A DNA stretch of 64,000 nt from JTS-AC122 sp050246015 (GTDB taxonomy: Bacteria; Planctomycetota; Phycisphaerae; Phycisphaerales; UBA1924): the NCBI GenBank assembly GCA_050246015.1, contig JBFWWU010000006.1, forward strand, positions 62,001-126,000, written 5' to 3'. A program made the position numbers and the translations under genes. Below the pieces are notes generated by a model. The model did no database searches. It saw nothing but the letters and a program-made list of their open reading frames with translations, and was not told the DNA's origin. This document shows, one piece after another, positions 16,134-25,300 of this stretch. Each line of letters opens with the position of its first letter. Within the stretch, counting starts at the first letter, position 1.

Positions 16134-19100
16134 TCAGCAACCCGTGGGCGGGTTGAAGAAGCAGGAGAGGAAGTCGAAGAAGTCCTGGCTGGTGACCGCG
16201 CCATCCAGGTTGTAGTCGAGCGTGCCGTTGAAGAAGCCGACGAGGAAGTCGAAGAAGTCCTGGCTGGTGAGAGCCGCATCGCTGTTCACGTCGCACGGGC
16301 ATCCCCCGCCGACGCAATCGGCGATGATCGTGATATCCGCGGCGGTCACGGCTCCGTCGCCGTCGATGTCCCCCATCGCCCAGCCGCCGGGCTGGCCGAG
16401 GTTCGCATTGGCCGTCGAGAGGTCGGTCGCGTCGCATACGCCGTCGAGGTTCACGTCGCCATAGGAGGTCCCGAGGATCGTGAGCACGATGCGGTCAATG
16501 TCGGCCTGATTGATCCGAAGATCGCCCGTGACGTCGGCGGAGAGGTCGGCGCCGACGGCTTCGTCCAGGTCGCTCCAGTTGAGTTCGGCGTCATTGACGC
16601 GGGGGTTCTGGTTGAACTGGCGATAGACATAATCAATGTCGCTGGCGTCGACGCGCCCGTCCGCACCGATCGGGTTGTACCCCGGGGTGAAGCGCCCCGA
16701 GGGACCCGCCACGTCGGCCACGGACGCCCCGGCGGCGTACGCCACGCCCGTCGCCAGCACCGTGCCAAAGAAGTTGTTGCTGCCCGTCTGGCTCATCCAC
16801 GCATTGTCCACGGCGGCGAATCCCGCGGCGCGGTTGAGCGAACCGTTCATCAGCGCCAGTCCATCGGCCCAGTAGCGCACGTCCGAGCGATCCGGCTCGA
16901 AGACCATGGTCGTCTGGTTGAACTTCCGGCCGAAGTTGCCGTCGCCCGTGAAGTCGCCCAGCAGTTCGATGCTCGCGTCCGCGCCAGGGGCGGAGAAGCC
17001 GTTGGCGGTGGCGATCGCGAGCAGGTTGCCCGAGGCGCCCGGCGCGCTCCACGCGGGGCCGCCGTTGCGCTCGCGCCAGGCGCGGATCATGTCACCGGCG
17101 TCGTTGATGTCACGCACCCCGTCGCCGCTGAAGTCGCCGGCGACCTTGTTGCGCAGTGAGAGTTGCGTGGCGTAGTTGATAAGCGCGCCGCTCTGCGACA
17201 CGAAGTTGGTCGCGCCGCCCGTGACGCCGTCGGAGTAGGTGAAGCCCGTTCGGCGTGTCGGCGCGATGCCGGCCAGACGACCCGTGATCTGGTTGAGGCT
17301 CCCGCGCCCGTATGTGGCGAAGACGGGATCCTGGAGTGGACTGCGGTTCCCCTGGCTGATCCAGTCCTGGACAAACTGATTGCGCAGGGCGTTGGGCAGG
17401 AACTCGCAGGGGTTCGCCAGGTTGTTCGCGCGGTCCGTCGCGACGATCGAGATGAACCGGCTGCCGAGCAACTGGCCCGGCGTGAAGTCCGTCTCCGGCG
17501 CGTTCGGATTGCCGTTGAAGGCATCAAGGGAGCGGGTGACGTTGTTCATGTACGCGGCGGCCTGCGAGTTGCGGAGGCGCGGGTTCAGGTTGCCGGGTTC
17601 ACCGCCGATCTCGTCTTGATTGCGAGGGTCGCCGATCGTGACGAACGTCGCCGGGCCGGTGATGCGGTAGCCGTCGCGGACGTAGAGCGAGCCGTCCGTC
17701 GGATCCACCTCGCCGATGAGCCCGTTGTTGACGACGTTTTCGATGGTCGGACGCGCGACGTAGTTCGGGAAGGCGGGATCATTGTTCGGCGGAATGGCGC
17801 GCCCGTTGAGGTTGTCGATCACCCCGAACACTTCGATCTTGCCGCCGCCGAGCCAGTTGCCCGCGGTGCCCGAGCCCGAGAGCCCGCGCTCCGCGCCGGT
17901 GTATCCGACCGCGAGCCGATGATTGACGACGGTGAGTTCCATGTCACCCGAGCCGGTCTTGTTGCTGGGCAGGAACGTGGGCCCGGCGCTGCCGTTGGTC
18001 GCGCCGGCGTTCTGCGAACCGATGTTCTCGCCGACGCCCCAGGAAGGATCGAGGCAGAGTGAGTTGTTGAACGCGTTTCGCGTGCCCGAGCCGGAATCGC
18101 GGGTGATGACCATGAGGTTCTCCCCGTTCTCGCCGCGCCCGGTCGACAGCAGGTAGCGAAGGTTGGTTTTGGTCGTGTATTCATACCCGACGCCGAAGTT
18201 GGTAAGAGCCGCGACCGGCGCGTTGGCGATTCGTGTATCGAAGAGGGAGTTGCAGTCGGGGATGGTGAGGGGATTGGCATCCTGCGCGTTCAGGTTCACC
18301 GGGACCGGCGAGTTGGGCGAGTCGAGCGATTCGAGCAGGTTGTTCCACGAGGTCGCGGTGCCATCGGGATTGAGCGCGATCACCGAGTTGCGGCCGTAGC
18401 CGGGCTGGGTCGGGAGCAGATTCCAGTTCGGCAACCCGCCTTCCTGGCGGACGAACCAGATCGTGGGCACATCGAGCGGGGCGATGTCGATCTTGAGGCC
18501 GCTGTTCGGGGACGCCGAGCCCGGATCGCCCCCGGCGGCCCACATCGACACGATCTCATTCTGCATCCCGGCCGCCGGGGGGCAGTCGAGGTTCGGGATC
18601 AGGAGCGAGCGAAGGGGCGAACTCCCGCCGTGCGATTCATTGAAGATGCCCGTCTGAGCGCCGCCGGAGACGAATCGGGTGCGGTTCAAGTAGGCATTGG
18701 AGGCGGTGAGGTACGACAGCGGAGCGGTGCCGGGCATTTCGCCCGAATCCCAGTCGCCCCCGGTGTAGTAGTTCCGGCCGTAGTCGATCAGGGCCTTGAG
18801 ACCGTTGCCGGATCCGACGGCGTAGTACTGCACCGCCCAGTGCAGACCGGGCTGGTACGCGCCGCCGGGAGCACCCGGCGCGGCGAACGTCGGCGCCAGT
18901 TGATCACCCGGGATCATCACGCCCCCGCCGTTGATGTCCAGGAACTCGCGCGTCGACGCGGGCGCCGAAAAGAAGTTTTCTTGCAGCGTCGCGCCGGAAA
19001 TATTAATAAGGTACGGCTGCGCATCCGCGTGCGCGCCCAGCCCGCTGATCGCGCCGCACGCGGCGAGCAGGCACATTGACTTGAGGCCACGATTCGACAT
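16134..19100 (-). CDS. Exported PstS-like substrate-binding protein with C-terminal dockerin-like repeats
   Basis: The 988-residue product has a signal peptide (MSNRGLKSMCLLAACGAISGLGAHADA), then 'LINISGATLQENFF' and 'VITRDSGSGTRNAF', which resemble the phosphate-binding segments of PstS-type proteins, and a 'VGYTGAERG' segment. From about residue 690 there are several calcium-loop repeats of dockerin type ('GDFSGDGVRDINDAGD', 'GDVNLDGVCDATDL', 'GDIDGDGAVTAADI'). Two closing units, 'DVNSDAALTSQDFFDFLVGFFNG' split by a short linker, form a tandem DNA repeat (about 16153-16290), ending in a final Cys. AAGGAG lies 8 bases before ATG 19100. Planctomycetes carry many proteins with such ends, probably for surface attachment. 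Ligand unknown; phosphate binding is inference. Confidence 0.78.
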   Translation of the reverse strand: MSNRGLKSMCLLAACGAISGLGAHADAQPYLINISGATLQENFFSAPASTREFLDINGGGVMIPGDQLAPTFAAPGAPGGAYQPGLHWAVQYYAVGSGNGLKALIDYGRNYYTGGDWDSGEMPGTAPLSYLTASNAYLNRTRFVSGGAQTGIFNESHGGSSPLRSLLIPNLDCPPAAGMQNEIVSMWAAGGDPGSASPNSGLKIDIAPLDVPTIWFVRQEGGLPNWNLLPTQPGYGRNSVIALNPDGTATSWNNLLESLDSPNSPVPVNLNAQDANPLTIPDCNSLFDTRIANAPVAALTNFGVGYEYTTKTNLRYLLSTGRGENGENLMVITRDSGSGTRNAFNNSLCLDPSWGVGENIGSQNAGATNGSAGPTFLPSNKTGSGDMELTVVNHRLAVGYTGAERGLSGSGTAGNWLGGGKIEVFGVIDNLNGRAIPPNNDPAFPNYVARPTIENVVNNGLIGEVDPTDGSLYVRDGYRITGPATFVTIGDPRNQDEIGGEPGNLNPRLRNSQAAAYMNNVTRSLDAFNGNPNAPETDFTPGQLLGSRFISIVATDRANNLANPCEFLPNALRNQFVQDWISQGNRSPLQDPVFATYGRGSLNQITGRLAGIAPTRRTGFTYSDGVTGGATNFVSQSGALINYATQLSLRNKVAGDFSGDGVRDINDAGDMIRAWRERNGGPAWSAPGASGNLLAIATANGFSAPGADASIELLGDFTGDGNFGRKFNQTTMVFEPDRSDVRYWADGLALMNGSLNRAAGFAAVDNAWMSQTGSNNFFGTVLATGVAYAAGASVADVAGPSGRFTPGYNPIGADGRVDASDIDYVYRQFNQNPRVNDAELNWSDLDEAVGADLSADVTGDLRINQADIDRIVLTILGTSYGDVNLDGVCDATDLSTANANLGQPGGWAMGDIDGDGAVTAADITIIADCVGGGCPCDVNSDAALTSQDFFDFLVGFFNGTLDYNLDGAVTSQDFFDFLSCFFNPPTGC
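16153..16296. repeat. Tandem pair of about 72 bases encoding two 'TSQDFFDF' calcium-loop units
   Basis: On the + strand the run 'GAGGAAGTCGAAGAAGTCC' with its following TGGCTGGTGA occurs twice, 72 bases apart (around 16170 and 16242). The copies encode the last two dockerin-like units of the PstS-like protein. The near identity points to recent internal duplication or conversion. Confidence 0.75.
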
Positions 19101-19355
19101 GTTGCTGTCTCCTTGCTGGATGGGGGTGGAGGGGGGGGAAACCGGGAAACATTGCTGCTGCGGTTCGATGCACGCGCCAACACATGCTCGACGTGCCACG
19201 CCGCGCCGGGGAACGCCTGTCCAACCGTCCGGCGACGTGGCACCGGCGCACAACAACCCCGCGAGCACAACTCGGTCGGCGTCGCGCGAACGAACCGGGA
19301 TGATCTGTCCTTGAATCGACGTGCCCATCCGCCGATGGGCCCGTCGCGAGCGTTC

Positions 19356-20438
19356 TTATCGCGTGTCAACGCGGTTGTTCCGTCCGGAAAGGCTGAAGAA
19401 GCGATCTCCCCACTTGCGTTCCCGGATTGATTCGCGAACGGTCATGTTCTCGACGTGCCCGTCCACGAACACGAAGTTCGCGGTGCCCCCGTAGTTCTTG
19501 TCCCCGCCGGGATGATGACGACCGACGGCGTTCAGAATGGTGTTCGGATCGTTGATCATGTTGGCGCCGAGTTGGCCGAGTTGCACAATGTCGCTCTCCT
19601 GCGGATAGTCAAACGCGGCGATGCTCCCCACCGGATCGATCGCGTTGTATACGTCCGAGCCGCTGCTGGGGCTGACGAACGGGGTCAGGGGGCGGTGGCT
19701 CTTGATCACGCCGTCCAGGTTGTCCCGAAGCGCCTCCCATCCCGGACCCAGGTCAAGAAACTCCGTCGCCAGGATCGTGCCTGAAGCGCCCCGCGGTGAA
19801 CTGTCGATCCCCGACGGATTCACGAGCACGTTCCGGCGTGAACCCGCCGACCCCGAGAACTTGTTCCGGGGGAAGATCGCCGCGTTGCCGGTGAACGCCA
19901 TCCGGCGCGCTTGCCGGTCCTCCGGGAACTGTGCCCCGGGCCCGGCGCCCAGATCGTTCTGCTGGCCCTCCTCCCAGTCCTCCGCCCGCGCGCCGGGGTT
20001 CGTCCGCGGCGCGCCGTTTGACGCGACATCGGGGCACGTGAAGGACCCCTCGGGAATCCCGTCGTCTCCTTGGAACAGAAAATAGGACCAGTGAACATAG
20101 CCGTTGGCCGGATTCGGGTTGCTCGCCTGCTGCGACTGGAAGTCCCATTGCCCCGTCGTCTGATCGGCGCCGTAGACATAGGCCGGCGGGAACCAGCGGC
20201 TCTCGATCGTGTACGCCGTCACCCCCTGGGCCACCGCCCGCATCGATGCCTGGCACTTGGTCATCCGGCTCGTCTTGCGCGCGCTACCCAAGGCCGGCAA
20301 CAGGATCCCCACCATGATCGCGATAATCGCGATCACCACCAGCAACTCAATCAGGGTGAACCCTCTGGACTCTCGATGCCTCCCGTGCTGATCACTCACC
20401 CTTGATGCTCCCTCATGCCATCTCTGCGTGCCGTTCAT
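19356..20438 (-). CDS. Type II secretion pseudopilin (planctomycete prepilin-like, H-X-DG class)
   Basis: The 360-residue protein has a prepilin leader with cleavage at RG^FTLIELLVVI (Gly26-Phe27) and the hydrophobic helix AIIAIMVGILLPAL, so it would be processed by a prepilin peptidase and inserted in the inner membrane or a pseudopilus. The rest is the planctomycete type: Pro/Gly/Asn-rich, ending with a 'GRHHPGGDKNYGGTANFVFV' then DGHV motif. ATG 20438 is chosen over the adjacent ATG 20441 because GGGAG lies 6 bases before it. The frame opens at 20642 but upstream codons lack family features. The following PstS-like/dockerin gene is 255 bases downstream. Confidence 0.85.
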   Translation of the reverse strand: MNGTQRWHEGASRVSDQHGRHRESRGFTLIELLVVIAIIAIMVGILLPALGSARKTSRMTKCQASMRAVAQGVTAYTIESRWFPPAYVYGADQTTGQWDFQSQQASNPNPANGYVHWSYFLFQGDDGIPEGSFTCPDVASNGAPRTNPGARAEDWEEGQQNDLGAGPGAQFPEDRQARRMAFTGNAAIFPRNKFSGSAGSRRNVLVNPSGIDSSPRGASGTILATEFLDLGPGWEALRDNLDGVIKSHRPLTPFVSPSSGSDVYNAIDPVGSIAAFDYPQESDIVQLGQLGANMINDPNTILNAVGRHHPGGDKNYGGTANFVFVDGHVENMTVRESIRERKWGDRFFSLSGRNNRVDTR

Positions 20439-20972
20439 CATCTGCTCCCGTGCTTCTCTGAGCGACACTCGGCCCCCACCGTGCGATCCATGCGGCATGA
20501 CACTAGCCCATGACGCTCGCAAACACACCCGCCGATGCGCTAACGTGTTGTTAAGTAATGAATGCACGACGCCACACGGCGCACGGAGACTCATTACAAG
20601 TGCCACGCTAGCGTTTGCTCGCTTGTCCTTCAATACCCGCACGTGGATGTTGACGTAATCTTCGCGCTATCCGGCGAGCCACACGCGGTGGTAGGTTGGA
20701 TTGTGAGCGTGGCGCAAGCACGTTCACGATTGACACCCGCCGCGTCTTTGTAAAAACGTAACGCGGCCGGTCCCTCCCCGCCGTGAGCCCACGGGTCGCT
20801 CGTCGTCGAACCCCCCGCGCGGCGGGCCGGCGCATGACCGCGGCAGCGCCTGAATAGACTCGGGGAAACGTGGCGATGCTGCGTGGGCGCGCCGTTGCGG
20901 CACGCACCGCCGCAAAGCGACGATCGCGCGTCGTGTTCCTTACCGAAGCGGCATCATGATCTCACTCGCCTG
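20439..20972. other. Intergenic stretch of about 530 bases without a supported gene
   Basis: It separates the pseudopilin start from the end of the TSCPD gene. I see no coding frame with support. Short symmetric elements are present: the palindrome ACGCTAGCGT at 20605-20614 and CTAAC-GTGTT-GTTAAG near 20539-20554. These could belong to the pseudopilin promoter, but no convincing -35/-10 pair is evident. Confidence 0.5.
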
Positions 20973-21380
20973 CTACCGGCGAACAAAGTGCAGTTCGAGG
21001 AACCGGGCCACGTAGTCCACGATCGACTGCGCCTCGGGGATCTCCGGGTTGCTCGTCGGCCCCATCGGCTCGAACCGCATCCCCTTGAACCGCACCACGG
21101 CGTCCTCCACGCTCAAGCCGTACTGGATCGCCAGCGAGAAGGCCCGGCAGAACGCCTGGCACATCCCCGACATCGTTGAGCCTTCCTTCGACATCTTGAT
21201 GAACAACTCGCCCGGCGAGCCGTCGGGCTGCAGCCCGATCGTCAGATACCCCTCGTGGTTCGCCACGCAGAACTTGTGCGTGATCGAGGATCGGGTCTCG
21301 GGCAGCACCCGCCGCATCGGTTGGTACCCGCCGGACATGGACCCATCGGTCGGCTGCGAAGAAGGCATCGATTCGAGCAT
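20973..21380 (-). CDS. Free-standing TSCPD-domain protein (C-terminal part of B12-dependent ribonucleotide reductase type)
   Basis: The 135-residue product matches the TSCPD domain found at the C-terminus of class II (adenosylcobalamin-dependent) ribonucleotide reductases or as separate NrdJb-like proteins. It shows 'RRVLPETRSSITHKFCVANHEGYLT' (split here for length: RRVLPETRSSI, then THKFCVANHEG), 'GELFIKMSKEGST', 'CRAFSLAIQYGL' and 'FEPMGPTSNPEI...SIVDYVARFLELHF'. No catalytic large subunit lies next to it in the window. The start is uncertain: ATG 21410, 21380 and 21368 are all in frame and none has a strong ribosome site. Two NrdR-like boxes over the promoter support a place in deoxyribonucleotide synthesis. 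Confidence 0.8.
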   Translation of the reverse strand: MLESMPSSQPTDGSMSGGYQPMRRVLPETRSSITHKFCVANHEGYLTIGLQPDGSPGELFIKMSKEGSTMSGMCQAFCRAFSLAIQYGLSVEDAVVRFKGMRFEPMGPTSNPEIPEAQSIVDYVARFLELHFVRR

Positions 21381-21560
21381 AGGCGAACAGCACCCCTTGC
21401 GATCCGGCATCTGGGCCGATCGCGTTTGTTCTGAAAACTGCACTTTCGCCGGCGAACAACACACCTGGTCTGGCCGAACGTACGGGGCTTCCAGTTTCCA
21501 AACGTCGCCGGGCTCGTCTGGTTGTGCCTCCCTGCTATCGGGATGTCGCTGGAAGGACCA

Positions 21561-21607
21561 GCACAATATCTTGAGGTACAAGATTCTGCAAGTACAATAT
21601 CAAGGAA
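21561..21607 (-). promoter_or_regulatory. Promoter overlapped by two NrdR-like boxes
   Basis: On the - strand TTGCAG (21586-21591) and TATTGT (21563-21568) are 17 bases apart and make a plausible sigma-70-type promoter. The + strand shows GCACAATATCTTGAGG at 21561-21576 and GTACAATATCAAGGAA at 21592-21607. Both contain ACAATATC, exactly 31 bases apart. Pairs of AT-rich boxes about three helical turns apart are the known arrangement for NrdR, the repressor of ribonucleotide reductase genes, and the gene downstream is of that class. Confidence 0.65.
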
Positions 21608-21723
21608 TCGTGAATATTTTCTGGCCGCATCGCCCCAAGATCCCCGGTTCCCCCAAAAAACGCCGATCTCACGCTCCAGAAACGAATGTGTCGCCGGCGC
21701 TGATACACTTCCATTCGACGATC

Positions 21724-22119
21724 ATGCCTGCTCAGACCAGCCATCCCGAATCTACGTCGCCGGCCTTCGGCGGAATCGGCGGCGCATCGCTGGCGCTGCT
21801 GGTGTGCGCGGTGCTCGGGCTGGCGCTCAACGCCGGCGCATGCTCGGATCCGGCCCGCTCGGCCGCCCGCCACGACCGGGGTTCGCTCCCCAGGCAGGTC
21901 GAGCAGTTCCGCTCACTCGCTGAGTCGATTGTCCGCGTGGCCACGAAGAACACGCGGACCGACCGCCATGTCCCGATCCCGGGTGTGCTGACACTGAGCG
22001 CGTCGGCCCCGGCATCAGTGTCCCTCGAACGGCCGACGGGGTATCGCACGCGGCTGGCGCGACCCGTGCACCGCGTGCGCGTGGCGCTACTGGATCTTCC
22101 GCCGCCGGCCGCTTGCTGA
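21724..22119 (+). CDS. Small hypothetical exported or membrane-anchored protein
   Basis: I recognise no family. The 131-residue frame from ATG 21724 has one hydrophobic segment (ASLALLVCAVLGLALNAGA, about residues 21-39), which could be a signal or anchor, then a basic chain with 'VEQFRSLAESIVRVATKNT' and many Arg/Val. Third codon positions are strongly G/C, as in the confirmed genes around it, which supports coding. No clear ribosome site precedes the ATG. It is divergent from the TSCPD gene and lies 181 bases before secA. Confidence 0.5.
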   Translation: MPAQTSHPESTSPAFGGIGGASLALLVCAVLGLALNAGACSDPARSAARHDRGSLPRQVEQFRSLAESIVRVATKNTRTDRHVPIPGVLTLSASAPASVSLERPTGYRTRLARPVHRVRVALLDLPPPAAC

Positions 22120-22300
22120 TGGTCCCGGCCCCTTGAGCCCCGGCTCGGCGCGCCCCACGCGCCGATGCGTCAGTGGTTCCTTCTTCAAGAGCACCGCGTG
22201 CGATCCCGCACGTCCCGTACCCAGTCCCCGGGTCGCGGGGCGAGCCCCCATTTGACAGACGATCCGAGTGAGCCTCGGCAGCCGCATTGAAAGACCAGCA

Positions 22301-25300
22301 ATGGCAAAGAAACAATCCACCGTCAAGGGCATCCCGGTTATTGAACCGCTGCTCAACCTGATCATCGGCACGCGCAACGAGCGATTCGTGAAGAAGTACA
22401 CGATGCGCGTCAACGCGATCAACGCGCTCGAACCGAGGATCCGCGCCATGAGCGATGCCGATCTTCGCGCCAAGGTCGTGGAGTTCCGAGAGCGCATGGA
22501 CAAGGGAGAGCAGGCGATCGACCTGCTGATCGAGTGCTTCGCGGTCGCGCGCGAGGCGATGGACCGCTCGGTGGGTATCCGCAACATTTTCAACCCCGAG
22601 CGCCACTTCGACCCCGGGCAGTTGCCGCCGGAGATGCAAGCGGTGTACGCCGCGACCAAGGCGACGATGGACGCCGTCCCAACGCTGCTGCCACGGACGC
22701 TGGATCAGGAGAAGCACCGGCAGACCGTCGCCGCGTACCAGGCCAAGCCCGAGGGGTTCCGGATTGATGCCGAGGACACGGTGCTGGGATGGAGCGACCC
22801 GATCCCGGGGTGGATGCAGGTGGATATCCCGACGGAGTTGTACGAGGCGGTGCGGGAGTTGTACCCCGAGAGCCGGCCCCCGTTCCGGGCCCGCCCGTTC
22901 GACGTGCAACTCATCGGCGCCATGGTGCTGTCGCAGGGAAAGATCGCCGAGATGAAGACGGGCGAGGGCAAGACGATCGTGGCGCCACTGGCGACCTACC
23001 TGGCGACGATCGAGCGCAGCAAGGTGCACGTGGTCACCGTCAACGACTACCTCGTGCAGCGCGACCGCGACTGGACCGCGCCGTTCTTCCAGGCCCTGGG
23101 CCTCACCGTCGGCGCGATCCACCCGAGCCACATGCAGTCCGAGGACACCAAGCGCCAGATGTACCGCTGCGACGTGGTCTATGGCACCACCAGCGAGTTC
23201 GGGTTCGACTACCTGCGCGACAACATGAAGCGGTCCGAGGACCAGCAGGTGCAGAAGGCCCGGCAGTTCGCGATCGTCGACGAGGTTGACTCGACGCTCA
23301 TCGACGAAGCACGCACCCCGCTCATCATCTCCGGCCCGGCCCATGAAGGGAACCCGCGCTACGACCTGGCCGACCGGCTGGCGCGCCACCTGCTGGACAA
23401 GCAGCGCCCCTGGCAGCAGGCCGACGACAAGGTGCAGGAGTGCCTGCGGCTGATCAAGGGACTCGAAGGCGACATGCGCACCGCCAAGGACAAGGACAAG
23501 ATCCCTGCGATGGAATCGCAGCACAAGGAGGCCAAGGCGCGCCTCCCGCAACTGGAAGCCGAGCGATCCCGGCACGTGCAGTACTACGAGGTGGAGTTGG
23601 AGCGCAAGCAGGCGCACCTGACGCACCAGGGCATCACCGAAGCGCAGAAGGCCGCGGGCCTGGGCTCGTTCTACGTCGGTGACAACATCGACTTGCCCCA
23701 CCTGCTGACCCAGGCGGTCAGGTCCCACGCCGTCTACGAGCGCGACCGGGACTACATCGTCGCCCCGACCGAGAACCCGATGACGGGACGGACGGAGCCG
23801 TCGATCGTCATCGTCGATACGTTCACTGGGCGACCGATGATCGGGCGGCAGTGGTCCGACGGCCTGCACCAGGCGTGCGAGGCCAAGGAAGGGGTGCCGA
23901 TCCGCGCCGAGACGCAGACGGTGGCGACCGTCACCATCCAGAACTTCTTCAAGATGTACAAGCGCCTGTCGGGCATGACGGGCACCGCCGACACCGAGGC
24001 GCAGGAGTTCCACGACATCTACTCTCTCGACGTCGTGGCGATCCCGACCAACAAGCCCGTCGCGCGCCGCGACTACGACGACCTGATGTTCCTGCTCGCC
24101 AAGGACAAGTGGAACGCCATCGTTGACGAGATCAAGACCTTCCACGACGTGGGCCGGCCGATCCTGGTGGGCACCACCAGCGTCGAGAAGAGCGAGACGC
24201 TGGCGAAGATGCTCCAGCAGAAGCACGCCATCAAGCACGAGGTGCTCAACGCCAAGCAGCACGAGCGCGAGGCGCACATCGTCGAGAACGCCGGCCAGCT
24301 CGGGCAGGTGATGATCGCGACGAACATGGCCGGGCGCGGGACGGACATCAAGCTCGGCCGGGTGGACCGGGCGATGCTGCTGGACCACTGGCTCCGCCGC
24401 GGCATCTGCTCGCGCTCGCTCACCGTCGACGCGACCGACGAGCAGGTCCGAGAGAACGTCTTCCGCAAGATCGCCCCGCAGCACATCGACATCCAGAAGC
24501 GCGAGGCCGAGGAGATGCCCTTCGCCGACCTGGAGCGCAAACTCATGGAGCACTGGACGCTCACCCACACCTGGCTGAGCCCCGGCAAAATCGCCGGGAT
24601 GTCGATCCCGGACCTGGCCAAGGCGCTCGACGACCACGGCCGGTTCCTGCTGCACCGCGTCCGCTGGTTCACCACGATCGAGGACATGGGCGGACTCCAC
24701 GTCATCGGCACCGAGCGACACGAATCCCGGCGCATCGACAACCAGCTCCGCGGCCGCTCCGGACGCCAGGGCGACAAGGGCTCCTCGCGCTTCTTTGTCT
24801 CGATCGAAGACGACCTGATGAAACTCTTCGCGGGCAAGAAGATCATGGGGCTGCTCGCCTTCCTGGGGCTCAAGGAAGGGGACGCGATCGAGCACCCGCG
24901 CCTGACCAAGGCGGTCGAGGGCGCGCAGCGCAAGGTCGAGGAGCGCAACTTCCAGATCCGCAAGAACATCCTGGAATACGACGAGGTCATGGAGCACCAG
25001 CGGCGCTCGTTCTACTCGCTGCGCCAGCGCGTGCTCGAAGGGCGCGACGTCAAGGGGCTGATCTTCGAGTACATCACCGCCTCCGCGAGCGACGCCGTCG
25101 GGCTGTACCTCAACAAGGACTACGCCTGCGACTGCGCGGCGGAGTACGCCCGCCAGACGCTGGACTACATGATCCAGCCCGACCGGCTCAAGGGGCGCGA
25201 CACCACGGAGATGATCAAGCGCATCCGCGAGGACTCCAAGCAGGAGGCGCGGCAGATGATCCACGTCACGATCGGCGAGTACATGCCGCACGCCCACGCC

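Noticed and set aside
21400..21560. Possible cobalamin riboswitch in the TSCPD leader
   Set aside because: The leader is long, but I find no B12-box (GCCACTG) or matching core, so it is not called.
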